This document shows, in pieces, positions 60,220 to 64,000 of a stretch of 64,000 bases of DNA (its first letter is position 1; every line of letters begins with the position of its first letter). The notes under the pieces are model-generated. The model was given only the letters and a program-made list of their open reading frames with translations. It ran no database searches and was not told the DNA's origin. The stretch is from Streptomyces sp. LHD-70 (lineage in GTDB: Bacteria; Actinomycetota; Actinomycetes; Streptomycetales; Streptomycetaceae), in the NCBI RefSeq assembly GCF_031157275.1, contig NZ_JAVIFW010000006.1, positions 124,001-188,000 of the forward strand, read 5' to 3'. A program made the translations under genes and the position numbers.

Positions 60220-61707
60220 TCAGCGGGCGGTGATCTCGCGTTTGAGGATCTTGCCGGTCGCGCCCTTGGGCAGGGCTTCCGTGATCCGTACGACGCGCGG
60301 GTACTTGTACGGGGCCACGCGTTCCCTGACGAAGTCCCGGATGTGCTCCGGGGTGGCCTGGGCGCCGGCGCGGAGCACGACGACCGCCGTGACCTCCTCG
60401 CCGAGCGACGCGTGCGGCATGCCTACGACGGCCGCCTCGCTCACCGCCGGGTGCTCGTACAGGACCTCCTCGATCTCCCGGGGGTAGACGTTGTAGCCAC
60501 CGCGGATGATCAGGTCTTTCTTGCGGTCGACGATGAAGAAGTACCCGTCCTCGTCGACGCGCGCCAGGTCGCCGCTGTGGAACCAGCCGGCTCGGACGGC
60601 CTCCGCTGTGGCCTCCGGCCGGTTCCAGTAGCCCTTCATGACGTTCTCGCCGCGGATGACGATCTCGCCGACCTCGCCCGGTTCGGTCGGGGCTCCGTCG
60701 TCCGTGACGAGGCGGACGTCGACGCCGCGGACGGGGACCCCGATGGAGCCGGGCTTCCGGGGCCGGTCCGGAGGGTTGAACACCGCGACGGGCGAGGTCT
60801 CCGAGAGGCCGTAGCCCTCAAGCACGGTGACGCCGAAGGTGCGCTCGAACTCGTGCAGTACCTCCACGGGCAGCGAGGCGCCGCCGGACACGGCCGTACG
60901 AAGCCGCGTCAGATCGGCCTCCGGGTCCACCCCGGCACGGACCAGCGCCGTGTACATGGTGGGGACGCCGAGGAACACGCTCACCCGGTCGCGGTCCAGG
61001 ATGCGCAGGGCCTCGGCGGGCTCGAAGCGGGGCAGCAGGGTGAGCGTGGCGCCCGCGGTGACGGCGGCGTTCAGGGCGCAGGTCTGCCCGAACGCGTGGA
61101 ACAGCGGGAGCGCGCCGAGCAGGACGTCGCCGGGCGCGATGCGGATCAGCGTCTCCGCCACGGTCGCCGCGTTGCTCACCAGGTTGCGGTGGGTCAGTTC
61201 GGCGCCCTTCGGGGTACCCGTGGTTCCCGAGGTGTAGAGGATCACGGCGGTGTCTTCCGGCGCTTGCTCGACGAGTTCGGTCATCGGCGGTGTCTCGCGC
61301 AGTGCGGCGGGCCCCTCCTCTCCGTCCGCGATCAGACACACCGCACCGGCCTCGGCCGCCGCGGGCGCCGCCTCGGGTTCCACCGCAGGCGCGGCCACCA
61401 CGACCCGCGCCCCTGAGTCCCGGAGCACGAAGGCGATCTCGCGGGCCTTCAGCAACGGATTCATCGGTACGACGACGGCGCCGGCGCGGAGAATCCCGTA
61501 GTACGCGACGGGGAAGGACGCGACGTTGGGCAGGGCGAGCGCGACCCGGTCGCCGGGCCGGACCCCCTGCTTCCGCAGCAGCGAGGCCAACCGGGCGCTG
61601 GCGTCGGCGAGTTGGGCGTAGGTGAGGGTGGTTCCGTCCTGGCGTACGGCGATCCGGTGGCCGTGGGTGGCGGTAGACGCCGCCAGAACTGCCGCGAGGT
61701 TGCTCAT
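60220..61707 (-). CDS. Long-chain fatty-acid/acyl-CoA ligase (AMP-forming)
   Basis: A 495-residue ANL-superfamily enzyme that activates a carboxylic acid to its CoA thioester. The AMP-binding motif LYTSGTTGTPKG is near 152-163, followed by EGYGLSETSP near 290, GWFHSGDLARVDEDGYFFIV near 377 and RKKDLIIRGGYNVYP near 398, and the catalytic lysine GATGKILKREI near the end. The ATG at 61707 has CGGAAG upstream; the frame runs open far beyond without protein-like sequence. It lies downstream of a TauD-type dioxygenase on the same strand, probably one operon. Chain length is unknown. Confidence 0.9.
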   Translation of the reverse strand: MSNLAAVLAASTATHGHRIAVRQDGTTLTYAQLADASARLASLLRKQGVRPGDRVALALPNVASFPVAYYGILRAGAVVVPMNPLLKAREIAFVLRDSGARVVVAAPAVEPEAAPAAAEAGAVCLIADGEEGPAALRETPPMTELVEQAPEDTAVILYTSGTTGTPKGAELTHRNLVSNAATVAETLIRIAPGDVLLGALPLFHAFGQTCALNAAVTAGATLTLLPRFEPAEALRILDRDRVSVFLGVPTMYTALVRAGVDPEADLTRLRTAVSGGASLPVEVLHEFERTFGVTVLEGYGLSETSPVAVFNPPDRPRKPGSIGVPVRGVDVRLVTDDGAPTEPGEVGEIVIRGENVMKGYWNRPEATAEAVRAGWFHSGDLARVDEDGYFFIVDRKKDLIIRGGYNVYPREIEEVLYEHPAVSEAAVVGMPHASLGEEVTAVVVLRAGAQATPEHIRDFVRERVAPYKYPRVVRITEALPKGATGKILKREITAR

Positions 61708-61799
61708 TCGGCTTCCGTTCTGTGCGCGTTGTTTCGACGGCCCGGTGGCGTCGGTTGGGTGGATGGCTCGGTTGGGTCGAGGGCCCGCTGCCTCGGTGG

Positions 61800-62825
61800 T
61801 CACGCGGCCGCGCCGATGACATCGCGGGGTGCGACGCCGCCGCGGCCCCGTCCCGCCGCCGACTCGTCCCAGAAGCCCGGTGGCAGGAGCCGCTGTTGAT
61901 GGGGCGTCAACCACAGTCGCAGGACATGGCGTTTGAGCGCGGGCTCGGCGGAGTCCTCGTACGCCGTGCGGGAGTGCAGCACCGCGTGGTTGTTGACGAG
62001 GAGCAGGTCGCCCGCCGCGAAGTCGAGGTCGAGTCGCAGCTGCGGGGAGTCGGCCAACGCGTCGATCAGGTCGAAGAGTTCGCGGTCGGCGGCTTCGAGT
62101 CGGGGCACGTCGGGGAAGCGCTGCGCGGACTCCAGGTAGCGCCGGTGGTAGCGCAGGCTGAGCCTGTCCGCGTGCCATGCGGCGAGGGGCACCGCGTGGT
62201 ACGGGCGTTCGCCGGGGCCGTGTTCCTCGCGGCGGTCCACGAAGTGCGTGCGGTACAGCCGGTCCACGAGGTCGGGGCGCTGGGCGAGCACTCCGTTGTG
62301 GACACTCGCCGAGGCGGCGAGGGAGATCTGCCCACCGGAGCCCGCGGCTCGCACGCACAGCAGGCCGAGCAGGTCGCAGTGGTCGGTGTGGAACGGCAGG
62401 TGTTCCCTGGTCTGGTAGCCGCGCGCCGAGGCGGAGTTCAGGCTCCGGCCGGTGTCGCGGACGTGGCCGAGCAGATGCCCGGCGGCGTTCTGTGACACGG
62501 GCACTCCGAGATGCAGGCCGAGCCCCCAGAACAGTGTGCTCACCGCCGCCGGGCCGTAACGGTCGACCGGGAACCCTCTGATCAGGGCGAAGCCGCGGCC
62601 GTTCTCCAGGGCGTCGGCGATCCGGGTCAACTCCGATGCCAGCGTGGGCAGGGGGAAGTCGCGCGGCCGCACCCGCAGCAGGGGTGTGCCCCGCAGCCGT
62701 ACCGAACGCAGGGCGGACTCGATCTCGCCGAGCTGGGCCCGGGACAGGTGCAGGATCCCGTCCGTGGCCGGGGCGAGATCCGGTCCGGTCCAGGCTGAGG
62801 GCCCGGTGAGAAGGTGTCGCAGCAT
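61800..62825 (-). CDS. TauD/TfdA-family Fe(II)/2-oxoglutarate dioxygenase
   Basis: A 341-residue oxygenase. The facial triad is visible as HTDHCDLL near 158 (His, Asp) and the distal His in LLVNNHAVLHSRTAYED near 280. RHVLRLWLTPH near 303 carries the 2-oxoglutarate-binding arginine. Such enzymes hydroxylate small acids or amino acids, often in secondary metabolism. I chose the ATG at 62825, with GAGAGGA upstream; an ATG at 62858 adds 11 residues. It is divergent from the AraC-family regulator, 116 bp away, with the acyl-CoA ligase downstream. Confidence 0.87.
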   Translation of the reverse strand: MLRHLLTGPSAWTGPDLAPATDGILHLSRAQLGEIESALRSVRLRGTPLLRVRPRDFPLPTLASELTRIADALENGRGFALIRGFPVDRYGPAAVSTLFWGLGLHLGVPVSQNAAGHLLGHVRDTGRSLNSASARGYQTREHLPFHTDHCDLLGLLCVRAAGSGGQISLAASASVHNGVLAQRPDLVDRLYRTHFVDRREEHGPGERPYHAVPLAAWHADRLSLRYHRRYLESAQRFPDVPRLEAADRELFDLIDALADSPQLRLDLDFAAGDLLLVNNHAVLHSRTAYEDSAEPALKRHVLRLWLTPHQQRLLPPGFWDESAAGRGRGGVAPRDVIGAAA

Positions 62826-62941
62826 CGCGGTGTGTCCTCTCGCTCGCGAACGGTTCACACGCTAGGCCAGTGCTCGACGTATCTCTTGACGGCACGGGAC
62901 ATGTGACTTATCAGTTGGGGACAGAGTCAGGGAGTGCGCCC

Positions 62942-63961
62942 ATGAAGCCCCTCGTCCGTAATGCCAGCCTGAGCGGCTATGTGGAGCTGAGCAGATCTCT
63001 GGGCATCGACCCGCGTGCCCTCATGAAGCGGGTCGGCCTGGATCCCGTCGGACTCACGGTGCAGGACCGGTGGATCTCCGGCGCGGCCGTCGTCCGGCTT
63101 CTCGAACTCTCGGCGGCGGCCGCGCACCGGGAGGACTTCGGGCTCCTGCTCGCCGAGCGCCGGCGCTTCTCCAACCTCGGTCCGATCAGCCTGGTTCTCC
63201 GCGAGGAGACCGACGTGCGCAGCGCGATCGCGTTCCTGGTGCGCTACGAGCACATGTACAACGAGATGCTCCACAACCGGCTCACCGAGGCGGACGGCCT
63301 GGCGACGCTCAAGGTCGGCTTCGAACTGACCGAGCCGATGTCGGCCCGCCAGGCGGTGGAACTCGCCGTGGGCGCCTTCCACCAGGTGCTGCGGGAGTTC
63401 CTGGGCGCCCGGTGGCAGCCGCTCTCCGTGTGCTTCACCCATCCCGCGCCCACGGATCCGTCCTCGCACCGGCGGTTCTTCGGGCCCGTCGTGGAGTTCG
63501 ACCAGGAATTCAACGGCATCGTCTTCTACAGCAGCGACCTGGACGTACCCAACGCCATGTCCGACCCGCTGCTGCGGACGTACGCGCGGCAGTACTTCGA
63601 GTCCATCGCCGTGGCCAGGGACACCTCCGAGCCGGACCGGGTACGGGAGTTGATCGGCGCCCTGCTGCCGACCGGACGGTGCTCCGTCGAGCAGGTCGCG
63701 GCCAGCCTCGGCGTCGACCGCCGCACCGTCCACCGGCACCTGGCGGCGTCCGGCGAGACGTTCTCCTCGCTCCTGAACGCGACCCGCGAGGAACTGGCGC
63801 GGCAACTCGTGGCGAACCCGCGCCGCTCCCTGACCGACATCTCCGGGCTCCTGGGCTTCTCGGCGCCGAGCGCCTTCTCGCGCTGGTTCCGCGAACGCTT
63901 CGGGTGCAGCGCGCGGGAATGGCGGACCCGGCAGGTGGCGGAGCAGTACGTCGTGGAGTAG
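62942..63961 (+). CDS. AraC-family transcriptional regulator (Arabinose_bd/OruR-like)
   Basis: A 339-residue regulator. The N-terminal domain (about 15-200) is the Arabinose_bd type seen in OruR and related regulators (SGYVELSRSLGIDPRALMKR). Two helix-turn-helix units lie in the C-terminal 100 residues: SVEQVAASLGVDRRTVHRHL and LTDISGLLGFSAPSAFSRWF followed by RERFGCSAREWR. The ATG at 62942 is behind AGGGAG. It faces the dioxygenase gene and probably controls it and the ligase. The gene ends 40 bp before the window edge. Confidence 0.9.
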   Translation: MKPLVRNASLSGYVELSRSLGIDPRALMKRVGLDPVGLTVQDRWISGAAVVRLLELSAAAAHREDFGLLLAERRRFSNLGPISLVLREETDVRSAIAFLVRYEHMYNEMLHNRLTEADGLATLKVGFELTEPMSARQAVELAVGAFHQVLREFLGARWQPLSVCFTHPAPTDPSSHRRFFGPVVEFDQEFNGIVFYSSDLDVPNAMSDPLLRTYARQYFESIAVARDTSEPDRVRELIGALLPTGRCSVEQVAASLGVDRRTVHRHLAASGETFSSLLNATREELARQLVANPRRSLTDISGLLGFSAPSAFSRWFRERFGCSAREWRTRQVAEQYVVE

Positions 63962-64000
63962 GGCGTCTCGCGGCGATGAACCTTGGTGGCGCCAGCCGCC

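Overview
The window is chromosomal DNA of a Streptomyces, or a very close relative. GC is high, GTG starts are frequent, and coding is dense on both strands. The order of conserved genes is typical of the Streptomyces core: topoisomerase IV subunit A (parC), a pair of M16 peptidases, an M23 endopeptidase behind a c-di-AMP riboswitch, a GntR regulator, HPr (ptsH), a Pat-type acetyltransferase, thymidine kinase, the division protein SepH, ferrochelatase, the CutRS two-component system, a DUF4193 zinc-ribbon protein, dUTPase, KdpDE, two TrkA proteins and a KimA-like potassium importer. I saw no rRNA, tRNA or CRISPR array.

Layout. 1-5 kb: a truncated CitA/DcuS-type sensor kinase, a sucrase/ferredoxin-like thioredoxin-fold ferredoxin behind an iron box, a LacI regulator with a 19-bp tandem repeat upstream, and two small hypothetical genes. 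5-20.6 kb: a CobW-type GTPase, parC, the M16 pair, the riboswitch and M23 gene, GntR, ptsH, the acetyltransferase/acyl-CoA synthetase fusion, DUF5998, an alkaline-phosphatase-superfamily protein and thymidine kinase. 20.6-24.5 kb: an accessory insertion with a frameshifted gene, a 910-residue STAND-like ATPase with a helical repeat tail, and a QueD/PTPS-like enzyme in the same operon. 24.5-50.7 kb: mostly core housekeeping, signalling and potassium homeostasis. 50.7-60.1 kb: a genomic island inserted at the 3' end of a 23S rRNA/tRNA uracil-5-methyltransferase gene. 60.2-64 kb: an acyl-CoA ligase and a TauD-type dioxygenase facing a divergent AraC regulator.

The island is the most unusual part. 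A diverged second copy of the last 62 bp of the methyltransferase gene lies at 60030-60091, and TGACGCT repeats lie just inside both ends, as expected for a tyrosine-integrase attachment site; no integrase is visible. The cargo is a 1545-residue superfamily 1 helicase with a C-terminal Vsr/DUF559-like nuclease, a downstream protein with a possible HEPN motif, an AbiEii-like nucleotidyltransferase with its partner gene, a small membrane protein and several decayed gene fragments. I read it as a defence island. The helicase-nuclease/HEPN pair and the separate STAND-ATPase/QueD pair are the two best candidates for an undescribed system.

Several genes bear on potassium and cell-wall balance: a c-di-AMP riboswitch, orphan kdpDE without kdpFABC, two TrkA regulatory proteins and a KimA-like transporter.
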